NCBI GenBank assembly: GCA_033032865.1
Contig: JAWHQI010000504.1
Location: 620,001 to 684,000, forward strand
DNA length: 64,000 nucleotides
Source of the DNA: Dactylorhiza incarnata
Taxonomy: Eukaryota > Streptophyta > Magnoliopsida > Asparagales > Orchidaceae
Direction of reading: 5' to 3'
Numbering within the stretch: position 1 is the stretch's first letter; every line of letters starts with the position of its first letter. A program made the translations under genes and the position numbers. Below, piece after piece: positions 36,101 to 49,400 of the stretch. The notes under the pieces were generated by a model, which had not been told where the DNA came from, searched no databases, and was given only the letters and a program-made list of their open reading frames with translations.

Positions 36101-37912
36101 TAGTGGTTCGGGTGGTGTGAAACGAGTGACTTCTTCTTCTTCCAGACAAAAGAGCTCGGCGAACTCGGACTCGTGACTCGAGGTGGAGACTAACTCGGGA
36201 GGGGAATCGAATTCCCAACACTCTTCCAGGTAAAAACATGAATCGTCGTTTTCTAATGTGTTCCGCATCGAGGAATTTATGCCGAAAGAAACTTCATCAT
36301 CTCCAACCCGAAGGAGGAGCTTTCCGTTACTTACGTCAATAATGGCGCGGGAGGTGGCAAGGAAGGGGCGGCCGAGTATGAGGGGTACTTCGGCATCCTC
36401 TTCGATGTCAAGAATGACAAAGTCCACCGGGAAGATGAACTTGTCGACCTTGACGAGCACGTCCTCCACTATTCCTACCGGATATTTTAAAGAGCGATCC
36501 GCTAATTGAATACTCATTCGAGTGGGGCTTGGATTTCCTAGACCTAGTTTCTTAAATAATGAAAAAGGCATGAGATTGATACTTGCTCCCAGATCCGCTA
36601 AAGCGTGTTTTACTAACGAATTGCCAAATAAACACGGGATGGAAAACCGTCCCGGGTCATTCACTTTTGTAGGCAATTTGTTGAGTACAACCGCGGAGCA
36701 TTCTGCGTTCAAAGAAATATGCGAAATATCTTCTAATTTTTTCTTATTGGAGAGCAACTCCTTAAGATATTTCGCATATTTAGGCATTTGAGAGATAGCC
36801 TCGCAGAAGGGTACATTAATGTGGATTTGCTTTAAAATATCTAAAAACTTTTTATAATTCTTTTCGGCGCTCTCGCTTTTAAACTTAGATGGATACGGAA
36901 CATTAGAAGTAGAAGCGCGCGGAGCTAACGTAGTAGGTAAAATTGAAGATAAAATAGGAGGAAGAGGAGGAGAGGAAGTTACCATGGGTTCGTCCTGCTT
37001 AGAAGCCACCTCCTTCCCGCTTCGGAGTGTAATCGCGTTTGCGCTCTCCCTTGGGTTGGGCTCCGTGTTTCCCGGAAGGGCTCCTTGCGGTCGCTCGGAG
37101 ATTATCTTTGCTAGCTGGCCCACTTGGTTCTCTAAATTTTTGATCGATCCGGTGAGGTTCCGGATGTTCGCTTCAGTTGTAGCAACATATTTTGCAAAAA
37201 CCTCTTCAAGCGGAGAGGGTTTTTGCTGTTGCGGTGGAAAACCGGGTGGATTAAAATTTTGAGGGGGAGTTAAATTGAGAAGTTGATTTGGAGGTTGATT
37301 TAAATTTAAGGGACGCTGAGCATTTCCTTGATTGCTCCATGAGAAGTTCGGATGATTCCTATAACCCGCATTGTAGGTGTTATTATACGGAGCGGTGTTC
37401 GGGTTATAGGAAGGCCGAGGTGGATTTCCCATGTAATCAACTTGCTCTTCAAGTAAAATATTATTAGCCCAAGGAGGAGTGGCGGAGGAAGCAGACATCT
37501 CCGCCACTTGCTTTGTTAAGCGCTCAACTTGTAAAGCCAAATTTGCGTTAGCGTCTATTTCAAAAATTCCGGCCGGCTTATTAGGCCGCGCTCGGGGCAT
37601 GTTCCATTGATACGCATTTGTGGCCATCTCTTCGAAAAGCTCTTGAGCGGCGATCGGGGTTTTGTTATTTAATGTCCCCCCGGCGGCCGCATCAATCATT
37701 TGCCTCGTTTGGAGATTTAAGCCATTATAAAATATTTGCACTTGTTGCCAAGTGGCAAGTGCGTGGTGAGGGCATCGACGCAAAAGCTCCTTGAAGCGCT
37801 CCCATGTATCATAGAGAGTCTCCGAGTCGATTTGCATGAACGATGCAATATCCGTGCGTAATTTAGCGGTCTTTGAAGGCGGGAAATATTTATTAAGAAA
37901 TTTTTCCGCCAT
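33137..37912 (-). CDS. Athila gag-pol polyprotein (main open frame, 1591 codons)
   Basis: Numbering is from the Met at 37912; the same frame is open upstream to about 38063, so this Met is internal to gag. Gag (retrotransposon gag family) covers about 1-110, then a proline- and asparagine-rich linker with no CCHC knuckle. Protease active site is DLGAS (440-444), with ILGRPFL at 512-518. Reverse transcriptase is about 700-900 with [11 protein letters not shown] (D804) and FMDDF (866-870). RNase H is about 1010-1130 with D1015, E1054, D1081 and D1124. Integrase has zinc ligands H1229, H1236, C1267 and C1270, and catalytic D1299, D1357 and E1393, spaced DD35E. The C-terminal part (GPFIVKEV) lacks a chromodomain. 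All catalytic residues are present, so pol is probably still functional in sequence. There is no stop between gag and pol. Confidence 0.95.
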   Translation of the reverse strand: MAEKFLNKYFPPSKTAKLRTDIASFMQIDSETLYDTWERFKELLRRCPHHALATWQQVQIFYNGLNLQTRQMIDAAAGGTLNNKTPIAAQELFEEMATNAYQWNMPRARPNKPAGIFEIDANANLALQVERLTKQVAEMSASSATPPWANNILLEEQVDYMGNPPRPSYNPNTAPYNNTYNAGYRNHPNFSWSNQGNAQRPLNLNQPPNQLLNLTPPQNFNPPGFPPQQQKPSPLEEVFAKYVATTEANIRNLTGSIKNLENQVGQLAKIISERPQGALPGNTEPNPRESANAITLRSGKEVASKQDEPMVTSSPPLPPILSSILPTTLAPRASTSNVPYPSKFKSESAEKNYKKFLDILKQIHINVPFCEAISQMPKYAKYLKELLSNKKKLEDISHISLNAECSAVVLNKLPTKVNDPGRFSIPCLFGNSLVKHALADLGASINLMPFSLFKKLGLGNPSPTRMSIQLADRSLKYPVGIVEDVLVKVDKFIFPVDFVILDIEEDAEVPLILGRPFLATSRAIIDVSNGKLLLRVGDDEVSFGINSSMRNTLENDDSCFYLEECWEFDSPPELVSTSSHESEFAELFCLEEEEVTRFTPPEPLFLEKLKIKTSYEEPPVLELKQLPPHLKYLFLEKESKLPVIVSSELSNSEISELAIVLRKHRHAIAWQISDIKGINPSFCTHKIFLEDNSRNSVQPQRRLNPNMKEVVKAEVIKLLDAGIIYPISDSTWVSPVQVVPKKGGITVVANENNELIPTRTVTGWRMCIDYRKLNDATRKDHFPLPFIDQILERLSGHSYYCFLDGLSGYFQIPISPEDQEKTTFTCPFGTFAYRRMPFGLCNAPATFQRCMLAIFDELVEEVMEVFMDDFSVFGNSFKNCLKNLERVLQRCEETNLALNWEKCHFMVKEGLVLGHKNSGMGIEVDKAKIEVIEKLPPPTNVKAIRSFLGHAGFYRRFIQNFSKITKPLTHLLEKESSFIFSDECHLAFKLIKEKLINSPILVAPDWSLPFEIMCDVSDIAVGAVLGQRVSKYFHPIYYASKTLTSAQANYTTTEKELLAIVFAFDKFRSYITLSKVIVFTDHSALRYLLSKSDAKPRLLRWILLLQEFDLEIRDKRGAENLAADHLSRLENPASEVLIESDIDDKFPEERLLALEDINTSSTPWFADLANYLVARVLPKEFSSQKKKKFFSDLKNYFWEDPFLFRVCADQVVRRCVSSKEGLKILRHCHEGPSGGHYHSNRTARKALEAGFYWPTLFKDAHTLVSTCDSCQRSGNISRRDEMPQNIFLECEIFDLWGIDFVGPLPPSFSNKYILVAVDYVSRWAEAQALPTNDARVVVNFLKKLFSRFGTPRAIVSDRGTHFCNTQFTKTLAKYGVTHKLSTAYHPQTSGQVEVVNRELKRILEKTVSINRKDWAIKLDDALWAYRTAYKTAIGCTPYRMVYGKACHLPVELEHRAFWALKFLNLDSTLAGEQRKFQINELDEWRANAYESNKLYKERTKFYHDKHIKFPKTFSPGDLILLYNSRLRLFPGKLKSRWSGPFIVKEVWSYGTILISHPEKGSFKVNGHRLKLYLPGDVPNDKSDAIFLHHIT

Positions 37913-38050
37913 TTCGGCCCATGTAGTGATGGATCCCCTTGGTAGGGAGCCCAGCCACTGCTTGGCCTTAGACCGCAGAGAGAAAGGAAAAAGACGTAAT
38001 CGAATGGCATCATCGGTGACGCCATTGATCTTAAAAGTGTCGCAAATTTC

Positions 38051-38421
38051 AAGAAAGAGATATGTGAATTTGGATCCTCGTCCGGTTGACCATCAAAGGT
38101 CACCGATTGTTGCACCATTTGTATGATGCTGGACTTGATCTCAAAATTATTGTTCGCCACCGCGGGGCGAACAATACTCGATTGTGTGCCTTCCAAATTC
38201 GGCCGCGCATAATAGGACATGGTCCGTTGCGCGTCCTCATTAGGGTTTGGCTCGTTAAGATTAGGAGGATTAAGATTATGATCCATATTTGCTGCGTTAG
38301 TGTCCCCGATTGACTCTTCAGATTCTACTTGATTTCCTTGATCACGAGAACGGCGGTGCCTCAAAAGGGTTCGCTCGATTTCCGGATCAAAAGGAAGAAT
38401 CGAAGTGCTACCACGGGTCAT
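38051..38421 (-). pseudogene. Athila gag N-terminal part, separated by a frameshift
   Basis: It starts at Met 38421 (MTRGSTSILPFDPEIERTL), is rich in Asn, Pro and Glu, and reaches [14 protein letters not shown], where the gag capsid-like domain begins. After the A/G-rich stretch at 38051-38063 the conserved gag sequence continues in the next frame, which is the 33137-37912 frame. A single missing or extra base near 38055-38063 explains this. In its own frame the ORF runs on to 37717 with unrelated residues. It could also be a sequencing error. Confidence 0.85.
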
Positions 38422-38491
38422 ACACTAAAAAGAGAAGGAAAGAAGAAGAAAAAGAGAGAATATTTTTTGTTCTTTTTAGGCGGATTAAGTT

Positions 38492-38592
38492 AGTCTTGGA
38501 CTTCCCAAGATCTACCCAGTGAAGGGTTTGCAAGGTACTAGAGGCTGTGATGGGAATTCAAGCCCAAAGCGTCCTTTCCAAGAATTTTAATT
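38492..38592 (-). repeat. About 100-bp module, leader copy
   Basis: It has the same boundaries, TCTTGGA and TCCAAGA, as the copy at 32614-32715, and the same short stem CTTGG-ACTTC-CCAAG. It sits between the primer site and the gag start, where packaging or dimerisation signals are usual in retroelements. Confidence 0.75.
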
Positions 38593-38686
38593 TCACCCTT
38601 AAGATTTTCAAAAATAGAAAAACTAAAATAAAAACAACATGATAAAATTAATAGCTATCCTTGTTTCAAAATATCTACGCAAAAGT

Positions 38687-38703
38687 CCCCGGCAACGGCG
38701 CCA
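38687..38703 (-). promoter_or_regulatory. Primer-binding site for tRNA-Asp
   Basis: The minus strand reads TGGCGCCGTTGCCGGGG six bases after the 5' LTR. It is complementary to the 3' end of plant tRNA-Asp (...CCCCGGCAACGGCGCCA). Full-length 17-base match. Confidence 0.9.
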
Positions 38704-38709
38704 AAAACT

Positions 38710-40459
38710 TGATATAGATTTTTGCGGTTTTGAAATTTTAGTGAAGGGTTGAGATTTTCTCCAAAACTATATCTGATAAAGGCAAGTGTACCTTATCGTC
38801 TATAGTATAGGATATTAAGAAATACCAAGGTCGTATTCCACGGGGCGCGTTGAATACTTCTACTTTGAGGAAAGTCACTATTATCTTATCTAATGATATT
38901 TTGGGGTTTTGGTTCTTAGCTAAAAAAGAGAAATTGCAAGCTAAATTAAGGGTTTAGATGATGATAAAAGAGGCTAGTACTCAATCAAAAGTCACCTTGG
39001 AGTGAGAAAAGACAAGTAAAAAGAAATTAAATCTAATTCCGTTTAAATTGAACTACTTGACCGTGGAGGTTCCCGAAGCTCGAACATGCCTCTCTCGAGG
39101 TTAATGCCCAACTAAGATTAGGAAAAATCAACCGGACTCTCGTCCTATAATCGATTACCTAAAACTTGCTTTACGAGGTGAACCCCACTATTGGATTTGA
39201 CTCCAATCCGGGAGATTTACGTCATCCTCTCTCGAGGGGTGCGTGCAACTCTCTTTACCCTTGAGTGATCGATTCATACTTTGAGCCTCTCGGCTAACTA
39301 AATATGAAAACTTAAGCGAAAACCATATATCGAAAGTATGGCCTCACTAATTAAAAATCAAGGATAATTCAAGTGTTTATAAAAACGGAAAAAGAAAACT
39401 TTAGAAAATCATAACTTGTCTAACTCATCCTCGGATCATTTTGATCGAGTACTAATGAGGATTAGTTAATCATGGTGGAGGGGGAAGAGAAAAAAAAATA
39501 AAAATGCATATTAAGAAACTTTAGCTAAGGAGGAGACAAAATAAAGAGAACAAACTATTTTTTATTTAAATGAAAAACTATTACAAGACTTAAGAAAGGA
39601 AATTGCAAGCTAGGAAAAACAAGATTACAAGCTTAAACTAGACTATTGCACTAAAGGAAAGCTAATACATTGCATTAGAAAAGGAAGAGAGCATGAAAAT
39701 AAAGAGACATGAACATGAACATGAAAAAGGAAAATTACTCAAGATTGGCTCCAGCAGCACCTTCCCCACTCCAAAATTCTGAACCTTGAACTCAAGGAGA
39801 GCCTCTGAATTTATAGGCAAAAATTTCATGTTACACGCCCTCGGTCACGGGCGTGACCTAGGGCGTGTAATCTCTGCAGCATCGGATCCGGTCGCGGCGT
39901 GGGCTTGGCGTGACGGCGGGAGAAAATCGCACATGTCACGGCCGTGACAATTGGGTCACGGGCGTGACTCAGGAAGGCTTCATTAAATGCGGCATGGGCT
40001 AGCCAGACGCCGCGGCGGCGTGCTTGGATCACGCGGGAAGGTCACGGGCGTGACTTTGGGTCACGGGCGTGACTCAAGTTGACTTCTCAACGGCAGCTTC
40101 TCGTCTCGACGGCGGCTCCACGTGGCAGATGCTGAAATTACACGCCCCCGGTCACGGGCGTGACTTTGGGTCACGGGCGTGACCTGGGGCGTGACTGGGT
40201 GTGGACTAGCTCAACAGCACGGCTGCGACTCTGGGCTGATCTTCAGGTTACACGCCCTCGGTCACGGGCGTGACCGAGGGCGTGACATGTGATTTTTCCC
40301 GATTTGTCCCAGAAATCTGCAAATATTAAAATTAGGCTAAGTTAGAATCAAAATTACAAAAAGAACTACTTATAACCTAAAATTGACATAAAAAGGAAAA
40401 TTCAAATTAAATAATTACAATATTTTCTATTAAAAACTTATATAAAAACTACTTTATCA
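38710..40459 (-). mobile_element. 5' LTR of the Athila element (1750 bp)
   Basis: It drives the element's minus-strand transcript. TATA box CCTATAAATT is at 39808-39817 and the palindrome cluster is at 39834-40284. It differs from the 3' LTR at five bases. One change (39942) makes a palindrome perfect (GTCACGGCCGTGAC). Confidence 0.95.
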
Positions 40460-40464
40460 ATGAT
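40460..40464. repeat. Target-site duplication ATGAT, right copy
   Basis: It follows the LTR end TTTATCA and is continuous with satellite GCATAAATTTC. It is the partner of 29742-29746. Confidence 0.95.
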
Positions 40465-43400
40465 GCATAAATTTCAAAATGAAAGAATTTTAGATGCGGG
40501 TTGTAGCGAAAGTGAGAGATTTAGCTCCAAATGACACTTAAACTTTAAACAGCAATAACTTTTGATCCGGTGGTCCGATTTTACCCCACAACACCTTTTC
40601 GGAATGAGCTCGGAGCACTACATTCATTGGAGCACAAGTTTTACCCATTTCAGTTCATTTAGTTATCGATATATAGCCGGTTGCAGCGGTAATGCGAAAT
40701 TTAGCTCCAAAGGACACCTTTTCAGAATGAGATAGGAGCCCTAAATCCAATGGAGTACAATTTTAACAAATTCAAGCACTTTTAGTGGTCGATATACAGT
40801 GCGTTCTACTAGTAATGTAAAATTTAGGTCCAAATGACACATAAATTTCAAAATGAAAGAATTTTAGATGCTGTTTGTAGCGAAAGTGAAAGATTTAGCT
40901 CCAAATGACACTTAAACTTTAAACAGCAATAACTTTTGATCCGGTTGTCTGCTTTTACCCCACAACACCTTTTCGGAATGAGCTCGGAGCACTACATTCC
41001 TTGGAGCACAAGTTTTACCCATTCCAGTTCATTTAGTTGTCGATATATAACCGGTTGCAGCGGTAATGCGAAATTTAGCTCCAAAGGACACCTTTTCAGA
41101 ATGAGATACGAGCATTAAATCCAATGGAGAATAATTTTAACCCATTCAAGCTCGTTTAGAGGTGGATATACAGTGGTTTCTACTAGTAATGTGATATTTT
41201 GCTCCAAATGACACATAAATTTCAAAATGAAAGAATTTTAGATGAGGTTTGTAGCGAAAGTGAGAGATTTAGCTCCAAATGGCACTTAAACTTTAAACAG
41301 CAATAACTTTTGATCCGGTTGTCCGATTTTACCCCACAACACTTTTTCGGAATGAGCTCGGAGCAATACATTCATTGGGGCACAAGTTTTACCCATTCCA
41401 GTTCATTTAGTGTCGATATATGGACGGTTGCAGCGGTAATGCCAAATTTAGGTTCAAATGACACCTTTTCAGAATGAGATAGGAGCCCTAAATCCAATGG
41501 AGAACAATTTTAACTCATTCAAGCTCGTTTGGAGGTCGATATACAGTGGGTTCTACTGGTAATGCGAGATTTTTCTCCAAATGACACATAAATTTCAAAA
41601 TGAAACAATTTTAGATTTTTCTCCAAATGACACTTAAACTTTAAACAACAATATCTTTTGATCTGTTTGTCTGATTTTACCCCACAACACCTTTTTGGAA
41701 TGAGCTCGCAGCACTACATTCATTGGGGAACAAGTTTTACCCATTCCAGTTCATTTAGTTGTCGATATATAGCCGGTTGCAGGTGTAATGCGAAATTTAG
41801 CTCCAAAGGACATCTTTTCAGATTGAGATAGGAGCCCTAAATCCAATGGAGAACAATTTTAACTCATTCAAGCTCGTTTAGAGGTATCGAATACAGTTGG
41901 TTCTATTGGTAATGTGAGATTTTGCTCCAAATGACGCATAAATTTCAAAATGAAAGAATTTTAGATGCGGTTTGTAGCGAAAATGAGAGATTTAGCTCCA
42001 AATGACACTTAAACTTTAAACAGCAATAACTTTTGATCTGGTTGTTTGATTTTACACCACAACACCTTTTCAGAATGAGCTCGAAGCACTACATTCCTTG
42101 GATCACAAGTTTTACCCATTCCATTTCATTTATTTGTCGATATATAACCGGTTGCCGCGGTAATGCGAAATATAGCTCCAAAGGACACCTTTTCAGAATG
42201 AGATAGGAGCCCTAAATCCAATGGAGTACAATTTTAACAAATTCAAGCACATTTAGTGGTCGATATACAGTGGGTTATACTGGTAATGCGAGATTTTGCT
42301 CCAAATGTTACATAAATTTCAAAATGAAAGAATTTTAGATGCGGTTTGTAGCGAAATTGAGAGATTTAGCTCCAAATGGCACTTAAACTTTAAACAGCAA
42401 TAACTTTTGATCCGGTTGTCCGATTTTACCCCACAACACTTTTTTGGAATGAGCTCGGAGCAATACATTCATTGGGGCACAAGTTTTACCCATTCCAGTT
42501 CATTTAGTTGTCGATATATAGCCGGTTGCAGCGGTAATGCGAAATTTAGCTCCAAAGGACACCTTTTCAGAATGAGATAGGAGCCCTATATCCAATGGAG
42601 TACAATTTTAACAAATTCAAGCACGTTTAGTGGTCAATATACAGTGCGTTCTACTAGATGTAAGATTTAGGTCCAAATGACACATAAATTTCAAAATGAA
42701 AGAATTTTAGATGCTGTTTGTAGCGAAAGTGAAAGATTTAGCTCCAAATGACCCTTAAACTTTAAACAGCAATAACTTTTGATCCGGTTGTCTGATTTTA
42801 CCCCACAACACCTTTTCGGAATAAGCTCAGAGCACTACATTCCTTGGAGCACAAGTTTTACCCATTCTAGTTCATTTAGTTGTCGATATATAACCGGTTG
42901 CAGCGGTAATGCGAAATTTAGCTCCAAAGGACAACTTTTCAGAATGAGATAGGAGCATTAAATCCAATGGAGAACAATTTTAACCCATTCAAGCTCGTTT
43001 AGAGGTCGATATACAGTGGGTTCTACTGGTAATGTGAGATTTTGCTCCAAATGACACATAAATTTCAAAATGAAATAATTTAAGATGCGGTTTGTAGTGA
43101 AAGTGAGAGATTTAGCTCCAAATGGCACTTAAACTTTAAACAACAATAACTTTTGATCCGGTTGTCCGATTTTACCCCATAACACTTTTTCGAAATGAGC
43201 TCGGAGCAATACATTCATTGGGGCACAAGTTTTACCCATTCCAGTTCATTTAGTTTTCGATATATGGACGGTTGCAACGGTAATGCCAAATTTAGCTTCA
43301 AATGACACCATTTCAGAATGAGATAGGAGCCCTAAATCCAATGGAGAACAATTTTAACTCATTCAAGCTTGTTTGGAGGTCGATATACAGTGGGTTCTAC

Positions 43401-46400
43401 TGGTAATGCGAGATTTTTCTCCAAATGACACATAAATTTCAAAATGAAAGAATTTTAGATGCGGTTTGTAGCGAAAGTGAGAGATTTAGCTCCAAATGAC
43501 ACTTAAACTTTAAACGGCAATAACTTTTGATCCGGTTGTCCGATTTTACCCCACAACACCTTTTCAGAATGTGCTCGGAGCACTACATTCATTGGGGCAC
43601 AAGTTTTACCCATTTCAGTTCATTTAGTTGTCGATATATAGCCGGTTGCAGCGGTAATGCGAAATTTAGCTCCAAAGGACACCTTTTCAGAATGAGATAG
43701 GAGCCATAAATCCAATGGAGTACAATTTTAACAAATTCAAGCACGTTTAGTGGTCGATATACAGTGCGTTCTACTAGTAATGTAAGATTTAGGTCCAAAT
43801 GACACATAAATTTCAAAATGAAAGAATTTTAGATGCTGTTTGTAGCGAAAGTGAAAGATTTAGCTCCAAATGACACTTAAACTTTAAACAGAAATAACTT
43901 TTGATCCGTTTGTCTGATTTTACCCCACAACACCTTTTCGGAATGAGCTCGGAGCACTACATTCCTTGGAGCACAAGTTTGACCCATTCCAGTTCATTTA
44001 GTTGTCGATATATAACCAGTTGCAGCGGTAATGCGAAATTTAGCTCCAAAGGACACCTTTTCAGAATGAGATAGGAGCCTTAAATCCAATGGAGAACAAT
44101 TTTAACCCATTCAAGCTCGTTTAGAGGTCGATATACAGTGGGTTCTACTGGTAATGTGAGATTTTGCTCCAAATGACACATAAATTTCAAAATGAAAGAA
44201 TTTGAGATGCGGTTTGTAGCGAAAGTGAGGGATTTAACTCCAAATGGCACTTAAACTTTAAACAGCAATAACTTTTGATCCGGTTGTCCGATTTTACCCC
44301 CACAACACTTTTTCGGAATGAGCTCGGAGCACTACATTCATTGGGGCACAAGTTTTACCCATTCCAGTTCATTTAGTTGTCGATATATGGACGGTTGCAG
44401 CGGTAATGCCAAATTTAGCTCCAAATGACACCTTTTCAGAATGAGATAGGAGCCCTAAATCCAATGGAGAACAATTTTAACTCATTCAAGCTTGTTTGGA
44501 GGTCGCTATATAGTGGGTTCTACTGGTAATGCGAGATTTTTCTCCAAATGATACATAAATTTCAAAATGAAAGAATTTTAGATGCGGTTTATGGCGAAAG
44601 TGAGACATTTAGCTCCAAATAACACTTAAACTTTAAATAGCAATAACTTTTGATCCGTTTGTTTGATTTTATCCCACAACACCTTTTCGGAATGAACTCG
44701 CAGCACTACATTCATTGGGGAACAAGTTTTACCCCTTCCAGTTCATTTAGTTGTCGATATATAGCCGGTTGCAGCTGTAATGCGAAATTTAGCTCCAAAG
44801 TACACCTTTTCAGAATGAGATAGGAGCCCTAAATCCAATGGAGAATAATTTTAACTCATTCAAGCTCGTTTAGAGGTCGATATACAGTGGGTTCTACTGG
44901 TAATGTGAGATTTTGCTCCAAATGACGCATTAATTTCAAAATGAAAGAATTTTAGATGCGGTTTGTAGCGAAAGTGAGAGATTTAGCTCCAAATGACACG
45001 TAAACTTTAAACAGCAATAACTTTTGATCTGGTTGTTTGATTTTACCCCACAACACCTTTTCGGAATGAGCTCGGAGCACTACATTCCTTGGATCACAAG
45101 TTTTACACATTCCAGTTCATTTAGTTGTCGATATATAACCGGTTGCCGCGGTAATGCGAAATTTAGCTCCAAAGGACACTTTTTCAGAATGAGATAGGAT
45201 CCCTAAATCCAATGGAGAACAATTTTAACCCATTCAAGCTCGTTTAGAGGTCGATATACAGTGGGTTCTACTGGTAATGCGAGATTTTGCTCCAAATGAC
45301 ACATAAATTTCAAAATAAAAGAATTTTAGATGCGGTTTGTAGCGAAAGTGAGAGATTTAGCTCCAAATGACACTTAAACTTTAAACAACAATAACTTTTG
45401 ATGCAGTTGTGTGATTTTACCCCACAACACCTTTTCAGAATGAGCTCGGAGCACTACATTCATTGGAGCACAAGTTTTACCCAGTCCAGTTCATTTAGTT
45501 GTCGATATATAGCCAGTTGCAGCGGTAATGCAAAATTTAGCTCCAAAAGACACCTTTTCAGAATGAGATAGGAGCCCTAAATCCAATCGAGAACAATTTT
45601 AACCCATTCAAGCTCGTTTAGAGGTCAATATACAGTGGATTCTACTGGTAATGTGAGATTTTGCTCCAAATGACACATAAATTTCAAAATGAAAGAATTT
45701 TAGATGCGATCTGTAGCGAAAGTGAGAGATTTAGCTCCAAATGACACTTAAACTTTAAACAGCAATAACTTTTGATCTGGTTGTTCGATTTTACCCCACA
45801 ACACCTTTTCGGAATGAGCTCGGAGCAAAAATTTATTGGGGCATAAGTTTTACCCATTCCAGTTCATTTATTTATCGATATTTAGCCGGTTGCAGCGGTA
45901 ATGCGAAATTTAGCTCCAAATGACACCTTTTCAGAATGAGATAGGAGCCCTGAATCGAATGGAGAACAATTTTAACTCATTCAAGCTTGTTTGGAGGTCG
46001 ATATACAGTGTGTTCTACTGGTAATGCGAGATTTTTCTCCAAATGACACATAAATTTCAAAATGAAAGAATTTTAGATGCGGTTTGTAGCGAAAGTGAGA
46101 GATTTAGCTCCAAATGACACTTAAACTTTAAACAGCAATAACTTTTGATCCGTTTGTCTGATTTTACCCCACAACACCTTTTCAGAATGAGCTCGCAGCA
46201 CTACATTCATTGGGGAACAAGTTTTACCCATTCCAGTTCATTTAGTTGTCGATATATAGCCGGTTGCAGCGGTAATGCGAAATTTAGCTCCAAAAGACAC
46301 CTTTTCAGAATGAGATAGGAGCCCTAAATCCAATGGAGAACAATTTTAACAAATTCAAGCTCGTTTAGTGGTCGATATAAAGTGGGTTCTACTGGTAATG

Positions 46401-49400
46401 TTAGATTTTGCTCCAAATGATGCATAATTTCAAAATGAAAGAATTTTAGATGCGGGTTGTAGCGAAAGTGAGAGATTTAGCTCCAAATGACACTTAAACT
46501 TTAAACAGCAATAACTTTTGATCCGGTTGTCTGATTTTACCCCACAACACCTTTTCGGAATGAGCTCGGAGCACTACATTCCTTGGAGCACAAGTTTTAC
46601 CCATTCTAGTTCATTTAGTTGTCGATATATAACCAGTTGCAGCGGTAATGCGAAATTTAGCTCCAAAGGACAACTTTTCAGAATGAGATAGGAGCATTAA
46701 ATCCAATGGAGAATAATTTTAACCCATTCAAGCTCGTTTAGAGGTCGATATACAGTGAGTTTGACTGGTAATGTGAGATTTTGCTCCAAATGACACATAA
46801 ATTTCAAAATGAAAGAATTTTAGATGCGGTTTGTAGCGAAAGTGAGAGATTTAGCTCCAAATGGCACTTAAACTTTAAACAGCAATAACTTTTGATCCGG
46901 TTGTCCGATTTTACCCCACAACACTTTTTTGGAATGAGCTCGGAGCAATACATTCATTGGGGCACAAGTTTTACCCATTCCAGTTCATTTAGTGTCGATA
47001 TATGGACGGTTGCAGCGGCAATGCCAAATTTAGGTTCAAATGACACCTTTTCAGAATGAGATAGGAGCCCTAAATCCAATGGAGAACAATTTTAACTCAT
47101 TCAAGCTCGTTTGGAGGTTGATATACAGTGGGTTCTACTGGTAATGCGAGATTTTTCTCCAAATGACACATAAATTTCAAAATGAAACAATTTTAGATGC
47201 GGTTTATGGCGAAAGTGAGAGATTTAGCTCCAAATGACACTTAAACTTTAAACAACAATATCTTTTGATCTGTTTGTCTGATTTTACCCCACAACACCTT
47301 TTCGGAATATGCTCGCAGCACTATATTCATTGGGGAACAAGTTTTACCCATTCCAGTTTATTTAGTTGTCGATATATAGCCGGTTGCAGCTGTAAGCGAA
47401 ATTTAGCTCCAAAGGACACCTTTTCAGAATGAGATAGGAGCCCTAAATCCAATGGAGAACAATTTTAACTCATTCAAGCTCGTTTAGAGGTATCGAATAC
47501 AGTGGGTTCTATTGGTAATGTGAGATTTTGCTCCAAATGACGCATAAATTTCAAAATGAAAGAATTTTAGATGCGGTTTGTAGCGAAAGTGAGAGATTTA
47601 GCTCCAAATGACACTTAAACTTTAAACAGCAATAACTTTTGATCTGGTTGTTTGATTTTACCCCACAACACCTTTTCGGAATTAGCTCAGAGCACTACAT
47701 TCCTTGGATCACAAGTTTTACCCATTCCAGTTCATTTAGTTGTCGATATATAACCGGTTGTAGCGGTAATGCGAAATTTAGCTCCAAAGGACACCTTTTC
47801 AGAATGAGATAGGAGCATTAAATCCAATGGAGAACAATTTTAACCCATTCAAGCTCGTTTAGAGGTCGATATATAGTGGGTTCTACTGGTAATGTGAGAT
47901 TTTGCTCCAAATGACTCATAAATTTCAAAATGAAAGAATTTTAGATGCGGTTTGTTGTGAAAGTGAGAGATTTAGCTCCAAATGACACTTAAACTTTAAA
48001 CAGCAATAACTTTTGATCCGGTTGTCCGATTTTACCCCACAACACTTTTTCGGAATGAGCTCGGAGCAATACATTCATTGGGGCACAAGTTTTACCCATT
48101 CCAGTTCATTTAGTTTTCGATATATGGACGGTTGCAGCGGTAATGCCAAATTTAGCTTCAAATGACACCATTTCAGAATGAGATAGGAGACCTAAATCCA
48201 ATGGAGAACAATTTTAACTCATTCAAGCTTGTTTGGAGGTCGATATATAGTGGGTTCTACTGGTAATGTGAGATTTTTCTCCAAATGACACATAAATTTC
48301 AAAATGAAAGAATTTTAGATGTGGTTTGTAGCGAAAGTGAGAGATTTAGCTCAAAATGACACTTAAACTTTAAACGGTAATAACTTTTGATCCGGTTGTC
48401 TGATTTTACCCCACAACACCTTTTCGGAATGAGCTTGGAGCACTACATTCATTGGGGCACAAGTTTTACCCATTTCAGTTCATTTAGTTGTCGATATATA
48501 GCTGGTTGCAGCGGTAATGCGAAATTTAGCTCCAAAGGACACCTTTTCAGAATGAGATAGGAGCCATAAATCCAATGGAGTACAATTTTAACAAATTCAA
48601 GCACGTTTAGTGTTCGATATACAGTGCGTTCTACTAGTAATGTAAGATTTAGGTCCAAATGACACATAAATTACAAAATGAAAGAATTTTAGATGCTGTT
48701 TGTAGCCTAAAGTGAAAGATTTAGCTCCAAATGACACTTAAACTTTAAATAGAAATAACTTTTGATCCGGTTGTCTGATTTTACCCCACAAAACCTTTTC
48801 GGAATGAGCTCGGAGCACTACATTCCTTGGAGCACAAGTTTTACCCATTCCAGTTCATTTAGTTGTCGATATATAACCGGTTGTAGCGGTAATGCGAAAT
48901 TTAGCTCCAAAGGACACCTTTTCAGAATGAGATAGGAGCATTAAATCCAATGGAGAACAATTTTAACCCATTCAAGCTCGTTTAGAGGTCGATATATAGT
49001 GGGTTCTACTGGTAATGTGAGATTTTGCTCCAAATGACTCATAAATTTCAAAATGAAAGAATTTTAGATGCGGTTTGTTGTGAAAGTGAGAGATTTAGCT
49101 CCAAATGACACTTAAACTTTAAACAGCAATAACTTTTGATCCGGTTGTCCGATTTTACCCCACAACACTTTTTCGGAATGAGCTCGGAGCAATACATTCA
49201 TTGGGGCACAAGTTTTACCCATTCCAGTTCATTTAGTTTTCGATATATGGACGGTTGCAGTGGTAATGCCAAATTTAGCTTCAAATGACACCATTTCAGA
49301 ATGAGATAGGAGACCTAAATCCAATGGAGAACAATTTTAACTCATTCAAGCTTGTTTGGAGGTCGATATACAGTGGGTTCTACTGGTAATGCGAGATTTT

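Larger units (their letters stand above)
38422..38709 (-). other. Leader of the Athila transcript
   Basis: This 288-bp noncoding stretch lies between the 5' LTR and the gag Met. It holds the primer-binding site and the leader copy of the repeated module (38492-38592; about 80 percent like 32614-32715 by eye). Confidence 0.75.
29747..40459 (-). mobile_element. Full-length Athila-lineage Ty3/gypsy retrotransposon (10713 bp)
   Basis: Two 1750-bp LTRs flank an internal region holding, on the minus strand, a primer site, leader, gag-pol and a noncoding 3' region ending in a purine tract. It is flanked by ATGAT duplications. Athila assignment rests on the protease DLGAS motif, the FMDD reverse transcriptase box, the tRNA-Asp primer site, and gag, RT and integrase sequences of Athila type. 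The env-like third ORF seen in some Athila elements is absent: 31497-33136 has no such frame. I count five substitutions and no indels between LTRs (positions 30102, 30979, 31022, 31087 and 31458 against 39065, 39942, 39985, 40050 and 40421), so insertion was recent. One frameshift breaks gag. Confidence 0.95.

Noticed and set aside
33949..38313. Plus-strand ORFs of 60-96 codons opposite the Athila polyprotein
   Set aside because: Shadows of the strong minus-strand coding frame.
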